Shown here piece after piece: positions 24,397 through 34,809 of a stretch of DNA of 64,000 nucleotides. Positions within the stretch are counted from its first letter, which is position 1. Each line of letters starts with the position of its first letter. Source of the stretch: Luidia sarsii (taxonomy: Eukaryota > Echinodermata > Asteroidea > Paxillosida > Luidiidae); assembly GCA_949987565.1 (NCBI GenBank), contig OX465110.1, positions 5,057,476 through 5,121,475 of the forward strand, read 5' to 3'. The translations under genes were made by a program, and so were the position numbers. The notes under the pieces are model-generated. The model saw nothing but the letters and a program-made list of their open reading frames with translations, searched no databases and was not told the DNA's origin.

Positions 24397-25390
24397 ACAC
24401 TGCGTTTACACTTGATCCCGCGAGGAGGATCAGATCCTGCGGTCACGGAGGATCTGATCCAGTGCCGCGTTTACACTGGATCCTGATCCCGCGTTGATCG
24501 CGCGTGGAGCAGCGGAAGCGCTCTCCAAAGGTTATCCACATAAGTCAGTAGTCATGCGCAGTAGAACGTCAGCCCGGCCATGACGCGCGAAATCCGATGG
24601 ACTCTTGCAACGGTACAACCTCTATGCATACATGTGTACATGTACATGTACATGTACATGTACTGTACATGTACTGCACACATGCACGTGCACACGTACA
24701 TTGTTGAACATCGCTGTGTTTCTGGTGGTACCGTCCAATTTCGTTAATATTTCCTCACTGGCCCAGATATCTAAAAATAACTTCAATTCTTCATCGGTCC
24801 ACAGCCGTCCGTGCACTGTGTCCGTCGCCATTTTGCAGCTCCCGTGCTGTATGCGGATACCAGTCTTCACCCCCCCCCCCCCACCCACACGACCACACAC
24901 ACGACCCTGTCTAGTATCGGTTACCAGCGTAAAGTTGGACAGATTGTTTGCCGAGTGTATAGTACATGTACATGTACGTGTACGTGTACATTGTGTGTAC
25001 ATGTACACACCTGTACATACGTACATACGTACATGTATACACTGTACAATGTACATGTACACATGTATGTACTGCACACGTACGCGCAAGATGCTCGTTT
25101 TCGCGCATTTTTCCAGGCATGGGCCGGATGTGGTCGCTGAAAACCGCAGGATCAGATCCCGCGTTGCGTTTACACTTGCATGTTGATCCCGCACGCGGGA
25201 TCAGACCCGGATCTGATCCTTCCCGAGAGGTGGATCAGATCCCGGGATCTGATCCTGATCGCGCGAGCGTTTACACTTGCGTTGATCGCCCTTTGATCGC
25301 CCTTTGATCGCCCTCGCGGGATCTGATCCTCCTCGATCCAGTGTAAACGGAGCCTAATTAACTGATGTATTGAAGAATAAGTGAAGCCTA
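24397..25390. mobile_element. Tandemly duplicated Myb/SANT-bearing transposon, copy 1
   Basis: Unit of 994 bp. Ends CTGCGTTTACACTTGATC and GATCCAGTGTAAACGGAG are inverted; subterminal zones are packed with GATCAGATCC/GGATCTGATC palindromes. The middle has GTACATGTACATG microsatellite and the exon at 24700-24831. The unit includes ~45 bp of right-hand flank (CTAATTAACTGAT... to GTGAAGCCTAA), which is duplicated as well. Confidence 0.85.
24700..24831 (-). CDS. First exon of a Myb/SANT-like transposon protein, copy 1 (partial domain)
   Basis: 44 codons from ATG to a GTACGT donor in phase 0: MATDTVHGRLWTDEELKLFL, then DIWASEEILTKLDG and TTRNTAMFNN. The WTDEE..LFLDIW...I...L....RN pattern is the first half of the Myb/SANT-like DNA-binding domain common in Harbinger-type transposon proteins and in genes derived from them. 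The second half (Gly-x-x-Arg-Thr-x-x-Gln-Cys region) is not found, so this is a truncated gene or a captured exon. Confidence 0.6.
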
Positions 25391-26396
25391 ACACTGCGTT
25401 TACACTTGATCCCGCGAGGAGGATCAGATCCTGCGGTCACGGAGGATCTGATCCAGTGCCGCGTTTACACTGGATCCTGATCCCGCGTTGATCGCGCGTG
25501 GAGCAGCGGAAGCGCTCTCCAAAGGTTATCCACATAAGTCAGTAGTCATGCGCAGTAGAACGTCAGCCCGGCCATGACGCGCGAAATCCGATGGACTCTT
25601 GCAACGGTACAACCTCTATGCATACATGTGTACATGTACATGTACATGTACATGTACTGTACATGTACTGCACACATGCACGTGCACACGTACATTGTTG
25701 AACATCGCTGTGTTTCTGGTGGTACCGTCCAATTTCGTTAATATTTCCTCACTGGCCCAGATATCTAAAAATAACTTCAATTCTTCATCGGTCCACAGCC
25801 GTCCGCGCACTGTGTCCGTCGCCATTTTGCAGCTCCCGTGCTGTATGCGGATACCAGTCTTCACCCCCCCACCCACACGACCACACACACACGACCCTGT
25901 CTAGTATCGGTTACCAGCGTAAAGTTGGACAGATTGTTTGCCGAGTGTATAGTACATGTACATGTACGTGTACGTGTACATGTACGTGTACGTGTTCATT
26001 GTGTGTACATGTACACACCTGTACATACGTACATACGTACATGTATACACTGTACAATGTACATGTATATGTACTGCACACGTACACGCAAGATGCTCGT
26101 TTTCGCGCATTTTTCCAGGCATGGGCCGGATGTGGTCGCTGAAAACCGCAGGATCAGATCCCGCGTTGCGTTTACACTTGCATGTTGATCCCGCACGCGG
26201 GATCAGACCCGGATCTGATCCTTCCCGAGAGGTGGATCAGATCCCGGGATCTGATCCTGATCGCGCGAGCGTTTACACTTGCGTTGATCGCCCTTTGATC
26301 GCCCTTTGATCGCCCTCGCGGGATCTGATCCTCCTCGATCCAGTGTAAACGCAGTCTAATTAACTGATATAATTATTGAAGAATTAGTGAAGCCTA
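25391..26396. mobile_element. Tandemly duplicated Myb/SANT-bearing transposon, copy 2
   Basis: Near-identical direct repeat of 24397-25390, shifted by 994 bp. Differences are few: length changes in the C-tract and GTACGT tracts, and one His-to-Arg change in the exon. Its right end GTGTAAACGCAG is the better match to the left end. Confidence 0.85.
25694..25825 (-). CDS. First exon of a Myb/SANT-like transposon protein, copy 2 (partial domain)
   Basis: Same exon as in copy 1, offset exactly 994 bp, with one amino-acid change (VHGRLW to VRGRLW) and the same GTACGT donor. Both copies keep the frame open. Confidence 0.6.
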
Positions 26397-26654
26397 AGAC
26401 AACCCAGGGTTTCAATGTTAAATTACGTGTGTAATTTGGAACGTTATGAAACTTTATATGCGGCCCTATTTGGCTATGGAAATGGAGGGATGCCATCCAA
26501 AATCCTTGCAGAAATTCGGATCGGACGACTACACATTGATTTAGGGGTGGTTTTTTTTTCTAGCAGTAGCCCTAATTAGTAGAAAAATCGAAACACCAAA
26601 ATTCTAAAAGCAAATGAGAGATGATGGTCCAATCTAGAATTGGGAGCATGATTA

Positions 26655-26740
26655 TTTTCAAGACCTGAGAAACTTTTAGGCGTGGAATGTTTCACCTCGA
26701 AAGTGAGGGTTGTTGTACTGCGCGTTCCATGGGAGCTCGA
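26655..26740. repeat. Short dispersed repeat shared with 58926-58998
   Basis: GACCTGAGAAAC, then CACCTCGAAAGTGAGGGTTG and TACTGCG are found again in inverse orientation at 58926-58998. Confidence 0.6.
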
Positions 26741-26919
26741 ATTGGTGTTTTGCAACCCTATGATAAATTCGAGCAAGTTAATTGTCGGTTGCCCTTAAAC
26801 TTTAGCCCGAGTGCATGCAAACAAGATTATGATTGGTCGCCAAAAAAAAGAAGAGGAGAGACCACGCCCCCTTTGGTGCATTGGCCACGAACCGGCGTCT
26901 GCTACCGTTTCACATAGGC

Positions 26920-27165
26920 CATTATTTTACGAAATAAAGGCTTAGGCTCGGGCTCAGACTTCGTCTCCCTCTGACCAAGCCTGAAAATCCAGGTTGTGGT
27001 TTGTTTCCGAATTTGAAGGTTTGTTGGCTTGATAGGCACAGAGTATTCACCAACAAACTGGGGCCAAACGCTTGTGTTTAGATGCCTGTGACATTATAAC
27101 GAGTAAGATAAATATGACCGAAGCCTAAGCCCGAGTCTGAGCCTTCATTTCGTAAACAGCCACAG
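26920..27165. mobile_element. MITE of the AGGCTTCGGCTCAGGCTTCG family, copy 2
   Basis: AGGCCATTATTTTACGAAAT with AAAGGCTTAGGCTCGGGCTC at one end, and CCGAAGCCTAAGCCCGAGTC with TTCATTTCGTAAACAGCC at the other. Confidence 0.7.
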
Positions 27166-27647
27166 TAGACTCGTGCGTTACATCGCAAGTGGTGAGCGAC
27201 CGCGCTACGTCTTTGGCTTGACGAGCCGGGCGTGATGAGGTGCACGGTCGACTGCAATGGCGCCCTCTACTGTCCAGGAGTTGAGCAGGAATTCGATTTG
27301 GGATCAACAAGTTTTATCTACAGAGAAAAAGGAAACAAAGAAGGAAATAACACAAAATATAAGCTTTGATTTAAAGCAAATTATAATTGAATCACACAAA
27401 AAGTCAAACACGATGATCGAGGGTCTCTATTTTGGGAGAGACTGTTGCAAGTCTATTCACGACAGCGCGTTGGTTTGTTTACAGCGACGCACGTGCGCGA
27501 GTTGAAAATGAAAACACGTGGGTGCGAACTATGTTCCGGTACATGTAATCATGGAGGATCCTCCATGATGTAATTAGATCTCTCCAATCTGTGTGATCGC
27601 ACCTATCATCACAAGTTTGCGACTGAATTCACCATCGAGCGGAGCCA

Positions 27648-27919
27648 ATGTGTGGTCGCTTCTGCCAACTTCTCGTCCAGAGCAAGGCTCCGTGGTCAGA
27701 CTGTGGTACTGGCACTTGTGGTAGTGGACTAGTGGTACTGGTAATACTAGTACTCAGTACTACGACTACGAGTAGTAGTAGTGGTAGTGGTAGTGGTAGC
27801 GTACGTGTCTCGGTTACTCCTTTCGGCCGTCCGATCGCTGCGTTCCACCGTACAAAGCGAGGGCCTCACACCGCTATAGGCGCGCCAGCCCCCATTCCTG
27901 CTCCTTTCAAACCTGTCAG
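27648..27919 (+). other. Candidate first exon with a strong splice donor
   Basis: An open frame from ATG (27648) leads into a consensus donor CAG/GTAAGTATG at 27920. The frame begins MCGRFCQLLVQSKAPWSDCG and becomes Ser/Gly-rich over (AGTGGT)n-like sequence before PAPIPAPFKPV. It may be coding or a 5' UTR exon. No family is recognised and no partner exon is identified. Confidence 0.3.
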
Positions 27920-28012
27920 GTAAGTATGTCTTAAGTCTGCCTAACTTTATAACAGACCCGCCAATTGCTCTTTCCTTCTCTCTAGTCTCTCTAAGTCTAA
28001 CTATAATTAGTC

Positions 28013-28145
28013 ACTAGTTAGTCCGAGTAACCTGGACCCGACAACTACAACTTACAAGTCACCTTTTTTTATCGGAAATTCTGATAAAAAGAGTGACTTG
28101 TCGGGTCCAAGTTACTCGGACTAGTTACTAGTCAGTAACTAAGCA
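28013..28145. mobile_element. Palindromic MITE with AGTCCGAGTAAC arms
   Basis: CTAGTTAGTCCGAGTAACCT with GGACCCGACAA... is mirrored by TTGTCGGGTCCAAGTTACTC with GGACTAGTTACTAG. The inner arms ACTTGT.../AAGTCAC flank TTTTTTTATC/GATAAAAAGAG. Confidence 0.75.
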
Positions 28146-28175
28146 CTAAAAATGTTGTATATTTATTAATATTAT

Positions 28176-28358
28176 CGCAGTGGCTGTTGTTACGGCAGTC
28201 GTCCGTGTGGTTCCCTGAGTTAACAGTATTTGTCAGGATGTTTAGCTCTTGGAACCAGACTATCAGCTAATAGACTGGTTCAACCAGCCTGCAATGCTGA
28301 CGAAATACAATCAAGTCAGGGAACCACACGGACGACTGCCGTAACAACAGCCACTGCG
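28176..28358. mobile_element. 183-bp MULE-like MITE with 43-bp perfect TIRs and 9-bp target duplication
   Basis: Arms 28176-28218 and 28316-28358 are exact reverse complements (CGCAGTGGCTGTTGTTACGG...). TAATATTAT flanks both ends exactly (28167-28175 and 28359-28367). Long TIRs and a 9-bp duplication are the Mutator-like pattern. The 97-bp interior cannot code for a protein. Confidence 0.9.
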
Positions 28359-28370
28359 TAATATTATACC

Positions 28371-28510
28371 ATCTTAAAATTTAGTGGGCCTGACGTTTCG
28401 ATCCTAGCAGGACCTTTCTCAAAGGTCCTGCTAGGATCGAAACGTCAGGCCCACTAAATTTTAAGATTTGCATTTTGGTAATCTTAGTCAGTAAGCAGTT
28501 TGCAACACTT
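28371..28510. repeat. Perfect 47-bp hairpin of the dispersed GACGTTTCGATCC repeat
   Basis: Arms 28371-28417 and 28421-28467 are exact complements around a 3-nt loop (CTC), followed by the family tail ATTTTGGTAATCTTAGTCAG and GCAGTTTGCAACACTTTTG. It begins only 3 bp after the MULE-like MITE's target duplication. Confidence 0.9.
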
Positions 28511-28684
28511 TTGTATATCAATATTATACCATGTTTACACACAGTGCAACTGTCTGTTTTGTGCAGCCTACTGTAATCCAGAAAGCGTACATGGTTAACT
28601 CCAGCCTTCATTGGTCTATAAAAAGATGCCGCATAAAGCTTTTGCTGACAGTTTAGTGCTCACCTTTCTAGCCTGACTTCGCCC

Positions 28685-29760
28685 CCTCCCCCCCCCCCCC
28701 CCTCAAGTTGGTGGGAAGTAGGTGGCAAGTTCTGGAGACGGACCTAGCGGAGTTTGCCCATCAAATTAAAGCAATGAGATGGGCCACCTCACTGTCTGGT
28801 TTGCATGTCTGGTGAAACCTGCACTTGACATAATGGATCTTCATTTCACAGAACTGTCAGTGGACATGTGTTAATATGTGAGTGGCCGCAGACTCGATTC
28901 CCAGACATGGCTATATCTTTGCTTCATTGCTTGCATGCATTGTCATTAACACCTGACATGTCTGGCAAGCGCTGTCAATGTATTTTCAAAGGTCTGCTTT
29001 TTTTTTTTTTTTAGAAAATAAGAACCCTTGGATTTCGGCTTAAAAACGACTGCTTTACCTCAATCTGCTTCGTCATGCCATCCTGTGCGTTTCGTTCCCG
29101 TCCCCCTCCGCTTCTCCGGCAACACGGTGCCAGCGCAAGTTAGAGAGGACAAGCTATAAACGAAACAGCTGGGAGCCCTGATGTGCCCACGTGGCAGGTA
29201 GGGGGGTAAAGGAGGGAGAGAGTAGGGGGGGGGGGGGTTGTTGGGATGCCACCCCTGAGGTGCCGAGGAGCTAGAGCCCCCCCCCCCAACCCCAGGTGTC
29301 ACCTGCTTGGACGGTTGGTTTGCTAGGCCAGGAGTCACCTCTAGAGCTGACAAGACAGGGGGGAGAGTGAGGGAGGGAGGGAGGGAGGGAGGGAGGGGGG
29401 AGGGTTGCCCTGCCTCCATGTTTGGCTCGCTTGTGGCAACGGCATCGGTGATTTGCAGCGCGGGCTGTCAGATGATTCATCTAGACCGTTGGCTGTGTCA
29501 CCCTTCCCGACTACGGTTATAGTGTACGTCTCGTGTGTGTGTGTGCGGAGGGGAGTTGGAGGGAAGAGGGGGGGAGTGAAGGAGAGGCGAAGGTGGGAGG
29601 GGGGAGGAGGAAGGGTTCGTTGAGGGTCTCTCTGTTGACATGCCGTGTCGACGATTTTCTCAGCTGCGAGTGACTAGCCGCAACGATTGATGATTCGGGA
29701 ACTTGTGGTTTGGTCATCGGCATTTGGGGGGGGGGGGTTGTTTGGTTGTTTGGTTGTGCG
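28685..29760. repeat. Poly-C/poly-G and GGGA-rich low-complexity region
   Basis: C12-type run at 28687-28701, T-tract at 28999-29013, G- and C-runs at 29226-29238 and 29278-29287, (GGGA)n at 29364-29402, G-runs near 29725. ORFs such as 29060-29419 (minus) are proline-rich readings of these runs. I see no gene. Confidence 0.6.
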
Positions 29761-30339
29761 TCGTAATGCGTCAACGCGGTGGAGAGAGTGGGAGGGGAGA
29801 GAGTAGGAGGGAAAGACTGCCCCGATGCTGTCCCCCTTTTTTTTTTTTAATGATGTGCCGAGTCCTTGCTGCCCTCAGACGTGAGCTCTGAATTTGTAAC
29901 TGTTCCTGCCTGGCTTTTTTCTCATCTGTCTTCCGAGTCTCTCCGCTCTCGTCGTGTTCTCTCAGTGGTCCTGCTGGGGCCGGGGGTGAGTGGACGACCG
30001 GGCGACTGGACTCTCTGAGTCGAGTGTCGCGTCCCGACGAGGCCACGTCGCGTTCATCAGGACACATGTTCAAGCTCGTCCTGTGGTCCAGTCTAGTCAG
30101 TGCCCAGTCCCTCCACCCCCTTCTCCTCAGAGCTTCTCCCTTCGCTGCCTGCTCTGTTGGGGAGGCCGCCCGTCAGCCTGCTGCCGATCCTAACACGTGT
30201 TTTGGGGCATCATTATCAGGCACGTGGCGAGGAAAAGTTCGGTGTACTTTTCTGTGGGGGGGGAGGTGTAAGGGGGATTCTTTAACTCCTGGCTGCAGTT
30301 GTCGAATGCAGCCCGATCCAATCCGGCTTCTCGCCGCAG

Positions 30340-30408
30340 GCGCGGACGACCAGTCCTCCGGGCCTCTCCAAGTGAGCAAGAAGGACTGCCTGCAGCTGTG
30401 CCTGGAGC
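30340..30408 (+). CDS. Candidate PAN/apple-like exon fragment
   Basis: A 69-bp phase 1-1 segment between TTCTCGCCGCAG and GTCAGT encodes ADDQSSGPLQVSKKDCLQLC, then LE. The spacing SGPLQVSxxDCLxLCLE resembles the start of a PAN/apple domain, and symmetric phase-1 exons are typical of shuffled extracellular modules. The donor is weak and no continuation (the next Cys and aromatic) is found in frame, so it may be a pseudo-exon. Confidence 0.3.
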
Positions 30409-30522
30409 GTCAGTCACTTTAGCGCGAGTCGTGCTGGCTCTGCCCCAGCCCCCTCTCTTTCTCTCACTCTGATCCGTCTCTCTCTCTCTCTCTCCTCCCT
30501 CTCTGTTGCCCACGGACCAAAG

Positions 30523-30724
30523 ACACTCGGTGGACCGCTTGCCACCCTGAAAGCATATCGTGAGCGTGTACAGGGGCGTCCCGTGGACCTAATGATCGAA
30601 CCCACCCTCGCGGAGACTGACTCCGGGTTCTGGACGTGGCCTGCGCATGCTGTGCCCATTGAGCTGTGGAACGGGGTCTCTCCCGCCGATGATCCCAGCT
30701 ACCTTTTGGTTCATTATCATACCG
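30523..30724 (+). other. Open segment with splice-like ends, or a minus-strand tRNA-like element
   Basis: On plus, 202 bp are open from a (TC)n-rich acceptor ending ACCAAAG to a GTAGGT donor (phase 0 to 1): TLGGPLATLKAYRERVQG, then PVDLMIEPTLAETDSGFWTW. On minus, the same DNA has CACAGCTCAATGGGCAC (A-box-like) and GGGTGGGTTCGATCATT (B-box-like) at tRNA-like spacing. Either reading is possible; no protein family is recognised. Confidence 0.25.
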
Positions 30725-30984
30725 GTAGGTGAATGCATGGTGAATGCCAGTTTCTTCTCAGTTGTCTCAGTGTTCAAACCCGACACTCATATATGATAGA
30801 TAATGTGTTGACTGCCTTGCCTCCAATGGGCCAACCAAAGGAATTGCTTACGGATGTCCCTGGTCATAAAGATGTGAACTTTTTTTTAAGGTTACATTTC
30901 TATCCTTACAAAACAGAATCAAAAGTTCCGTTTGAAAGAAGAAACTTTGGAGTTGAATTTGGGGTGTGAACTCTGAGCTATATA

Positions 30985-32280
30985 TTTTAAAGATTAATTT
31001 GAAGATTTTTAAATTTTACTGGTCAAATATCGTGTCCAAGTTTTCAATCGAAAAAAACAAAACCAAAAAACCCAAGTTGTGATAGCATCAATTGTTTTGA
31101 CTATTTTTTTCAGTGGAAATCAGATTGTTTTCAATTGTAATCATCATGAGGATTCTCAATCCATCAGTTTAAATGATTACTGTATCTTAGGGTCACCTTG
31201 GCAAGGACTTTAAAATAATGAAATGAAATAGGTCAAAGTAGTATACGATAAACTTTGAAATGGCCGAAAGTCATACAAAACAAGGGAACATACAAATGCT
31301 TACTGTCTTAAATGACCAAGATGCAAGTCTCAAGAATGTAGAGGGGCCTGACGTTTTGAGAAAAGGTCCTGCTAGGACTGAAACGTCGGGCTCTGCACAT
31401 TTTCCGAGCCTGTCCAAACCAAACTCGATTACGGCCTTGCAATCGTCAGAACTGCATGTTTACTGCTCGAGTCACGCAATTGGAACCCTTTTGTGTCGCA
31501 AAGAGATGTGTGCTTTGGGCGTGCGGGTGTTGCGGGCCTCAAGATGCAAGGCTTATGGCAAAGTGTGCGAATATGTAAAGCCGTGCTCTTCCCATGGTAA
31601 CCCTCCCCACACGCCCACCCCTCCCCCCCCCCCCCCCTCGCCACCTTAGTCACCCTCTTTCCAGCATAGCGCCCCCCGTGCACGGGAGGGAGAACGGACA
31701 AAGGGGATCCTTTCATTACAGCCGGCAGGAAATGGCATTACCGATGGGACAATAAACTCCCCGATTCTTAGCAATGGCATCCACACTGAAATCCTGACCC
31801 ACCTCCCTCCCTCCCCCCCCCAACATCCTCCTCCCCTTCAAATCCCGGCATCGTAGCTCCTATTTTCCCCACGCCGTCATTACCTCGTTGAATGATATCC
31901 TGAGCTGCAACTCAGAGCTAGGTGACTTAAGATTCCTGCTTCGTAGCTTAAAGACGGCGTCATGTTTTCCTGCGCCATTTTCCTATTCCTCGGTGGGAGT
32001 TGTTGACCCTTGTTGTAACAGAGCCCTAAGTTGTTATCAGTGAGTGCGAAGGGAACAGATACTGTGATGTTCACAAACTGTGAATATTTCAAGGTAGCCA
32101 TGTAAGTCCAAACTCTGAATTTTTAAAAGTGGCAAAGAAAACTGAGAACCCGAGACCTCTAGTTTTAAGTACCAGCGCTCTTTTTATCATCTGAGCTACC
32201 CAACCCTTAGATGGTGGCCTGTCCAAATAGTCAACTTGTGTATGCCATTTTTCAAAATTGTTTTAAAAGTTCCCACTGCA
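30985..32280. other. No supported gene; fragment of the dispersed hairpin repeat
   Basis: GGGGCCTGACG and GGTCCTGCTAGGACTGAAAC (31344-31386) are a decayed hairpin-repeat copy. C-runs lie at 31620-31637 and 31812-31821. A minus-strand tRNA-like SINE end lies at 32130-32215 (GGTCTCGGGTTCTCAGT, TAGCTCAGATGATAAAAAG). Confidence 0.55.
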
Positions 32281-32745
32281 CGTAATCAACACGAGAGCTC
32301 ACATTACACCCATTACATCCGTTACACTGGCTGCCTGTTTCTGACCGGATCAAGTATAAGCTGTTGCTACTGGCTTTTTTTACAATTTACATGATTCCAC
32401 TCCCCGATACAACTCCAACTTGCTAACCATGTACAACCCACCCAGGTGCTTAAGATCCTCCGATTCCCTTTTGCTTGCTGTCCCTCATGTTCACAATTCA
32501 CGGGGTGATCCATCTTTTTTCTAATGCCGGTCCCCATCTCTGGAATTCACTGCCACTCAATATTCGTTCCATTAATTTAATATCTGAGTTCAAAATAGCC
32601 CTTAAACACCACCTCTTTGTTATAGTTGTTCTTAATAAAAACAAAATTCTTGTACTGCACCATGAGCATCTCTTGAGATGAATACCGGCACCCTATAAAT
32701 GCCCGTTATTATTATTATAATTAATATTATTATTATTATTATTCA
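32281..32745 (+). mobile_element. 3' end of a CR1/L2-type LINE, decayed
   Basis: In shifting plus-strand frames one reads LHWLPVSDRIKYKLLLL, then FSNAGPHLWNSLPLNIRS and FKIALKHHLFV. This is the classic C-terminal tail after the reverse transcriptase domain in CR1/L2-like LINEs (LHWLPV..RI.YK.L, P.LWN.LP..IR, FK..LK..LF). A (TTA)n tail at 32708-32745 fits their microsatellite-like 3' ends. The frame has stops, so it is a dead, 5'-truncated copy. Confidence 0.85.
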
Positions 32746-32837
32746 GGTTTTCCTTTGTTTGTTTGAACCCAAAATATGCATATAACAAGTTAAGGAAAGC
32801 AATGAAAGACTAACTTGTAGGGAAAAGCGCATACACT

Positions 32838-33083
32838 TTAAGTAGGAGGTTTGCTGTGACACCATGAATATCATCACTTCAGAGAAGGAATATTGCTCTG
32901 AAAAGAACTGGTTACTCAACGTTTCGTGTAGTGTGTACTCAGCCCTGACTGCGACTGAGTCTCCTGATAATGGGGCAGCGTATGGAACTCACAACCCGAA
33001 ACGTTGACTTACCGGCTCTTTTCAGACCCATACTCCTTCTCTGAAGAGATGATATACATGGTGTTACAACAAACCTCCTACTT
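32838..33083. mobile_element. Foldback element with AAGTAGGAGGTTTG ends
   Basis: AAGTAGGAGGTTTGCTGTGA...CTTCAGAGAAGGA...CTCTGAAAAGA...CAACGTTTCG is mirrored by CGAAACGTTG...CTCTTTTCAGA...TCCTTCTCTGAAG...CAACAAACCTCCTACTT. Confidence 0.7.
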
Positions 33084-33899
33084 GGTATATCCACCACGCA
33101 AGCCTTCAAATGTGATCGGATTAGCTTGAATTATAGCTACAACTGCTTTATCAGATGCAAGTGGTTGTTGAGGAATTGCTTGCTTCCGTGGAAGGTTGGT
33201 GCACTCATCAACTGGTTTAATAGTCTGCATGCAAAGCCACTTTAAATTCGAAATGCCTGTCCTTTGAATATACCCCAATCCGCAGTCCCCCCGAAACAGT
33301 CGCGCACAAAGTTGGCCATGGGGATTCAACGACACAAAAACAGACATGAAGTAATTTACCCAAGTATTGCAAACTGCTTGCTGTCTTACAGACCCAAATG
33401 CAAATGTCACATTATTGTTGAGGACCTGACGTTTTGATCGTATGAGTAACAACAGGAAGTGTGATTCAAGTGCTCACATGTCTCGGACACTAATGGTACC
33501 GTAAAAGCGCGCGCACAGTTATTTCTCTCTGTTCGCAGATAATGAGCGTGAAGGGCATTGCTGTCTGCTGCCATCATTGTTCACGAGTATCGACATATCG
33601 ACCATCCTACTTGACTAGCGCGACGCAATTGAATCAACTTCATCAGCTGCAGACAGGCCCTAACAGCCTGACAATATCAGCTCTATTGGCATTGGCTGCA
33701 ATCTGTGCAGATAGCAGATAAAGGGACCAGTAGTTGGGACTAGGACTTTGGCACTGCGTTGTGTGTGGCCAAGGATTGTAAACTATACAGCCTAGTACAT
33801 TGACACTCCGGTACTTATGCAAATTAGTGATTGGTTATTTCTCTGGTATTTTGACCACAAAGTGTTGTGCGGCCACTCCACGGGGGATTGTAATTTGTA

Positions 33900-34284
33900 T
33901 TCTAGTGAAGTGAGTCATCTTGGGTCTGTTTTTCCAACCATTCATCACTGTTTTTTTTTTTTTAGGAATTTATGATTTATAACCACCGGGAAGGTCAGCT
34001 GGCCCTAAAAGAAAATCCAGCCCCCGATGAGTGATCAAGCTGAACTGGAATCACCTCAAATTCCAATTGAAGACCTTCGCAAGGTTTCAGGCAGATAGAC
34101 ACAGCGCTTCTTTTCCCATGCACCCATCCAGCCACCCGCCACGGCTAGGAGTTTCTTACAAACTGTTCTGCAGTCACCCCACAAAACGAGAGGCTCATCA
34201 ATCTCATTGCATTTTGCGCTGGATCAGGACGACCGCACTGAAAAACAGCCCGATGGACGCTGTCTCTTTCAACATGGCATTAAT
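33900..34284 (+). other. Probable 5' untranslated exon of the secreted-protein gene (left limit unknown)
   Basis: The sequence ends at a consensus donor (CATTAAT/GTAAGTCTTG, GT at 34285) 414 bp before a strong acceptor that leads straight to a signal-peptide ATG. Short ORFs inside it (start 34031) end in a stop at the donor and need not be coding. Its left limit was not determined; a T-tract lies at 33952-33963. Confidence 0.35.
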
Positions 34285-34698
34285 GTAAGTCTTGAATGCT
34301 CTGCTGAGTTTTTCCCTCCTCAATTCCTCGCGATCTCTTCGCTCTGAAGTTTGTGCAGTATGTCGGTATTCTGACCGGCTAGAGAGAGGCCATTCGGGTT
34401 TTTTTGGGGTGATGATCCGGATGAAAGCCTTGATTCTGGAGCACTTTGAAAATCTGCGTTAACATTGTCGGTAAATGGTGCTTGGCGGAGGGATTTCCTC
34501 TGCAAGTGGCTTTCTAGTTCAACAGCTGAAACCTTGCTCAATAACCTTGCTTAGCACGAACCTCGTTCGATATCATCATCTCGTGCATTTAGGTAGATGG
34601 TGTCTGGTGAACGAGCTATAGTCTGCCGGCAATGTCCACTCATTGATGACCGATTTCACGGTCGTACCCGTCGTCTTTCCTCTGCCCGTTTGCCTGAG

Positions 34699-34809
34699 TG
34701 ACAATGGCCTCAAGAGTCGGCTCGGCCGGGCTTTGCCTGGTCCTGTCTCTGGTGCTGCAGACAACTGGCACGGTGCTGCAGCGAAACCGCCCGTGTCTGG
34801 ATTACCCAG
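34699..34809 (+). CDS. Signal-peptide exon of a secreted protein (start codon 34704)
   Basis: After an excellent acceptor (GTCTTTCCTCTGCCCGTTTG, then CCTGAG) come five bases and ATG in a good context (ACAATGG). It encodes MASRVGSAGLCLVLSLVLQT, then TGTVLQRNRPCLDYP and one base before GTAAGC (phase 1). This is a classic signal peptide of about 23 residues followed by a mature N-terminus with one cysteine. The gene must continue to the right with long introns; the protein family is not recognised. The paired upstream donor at 34285 supports a real transcript start. Confidence 0.6.
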
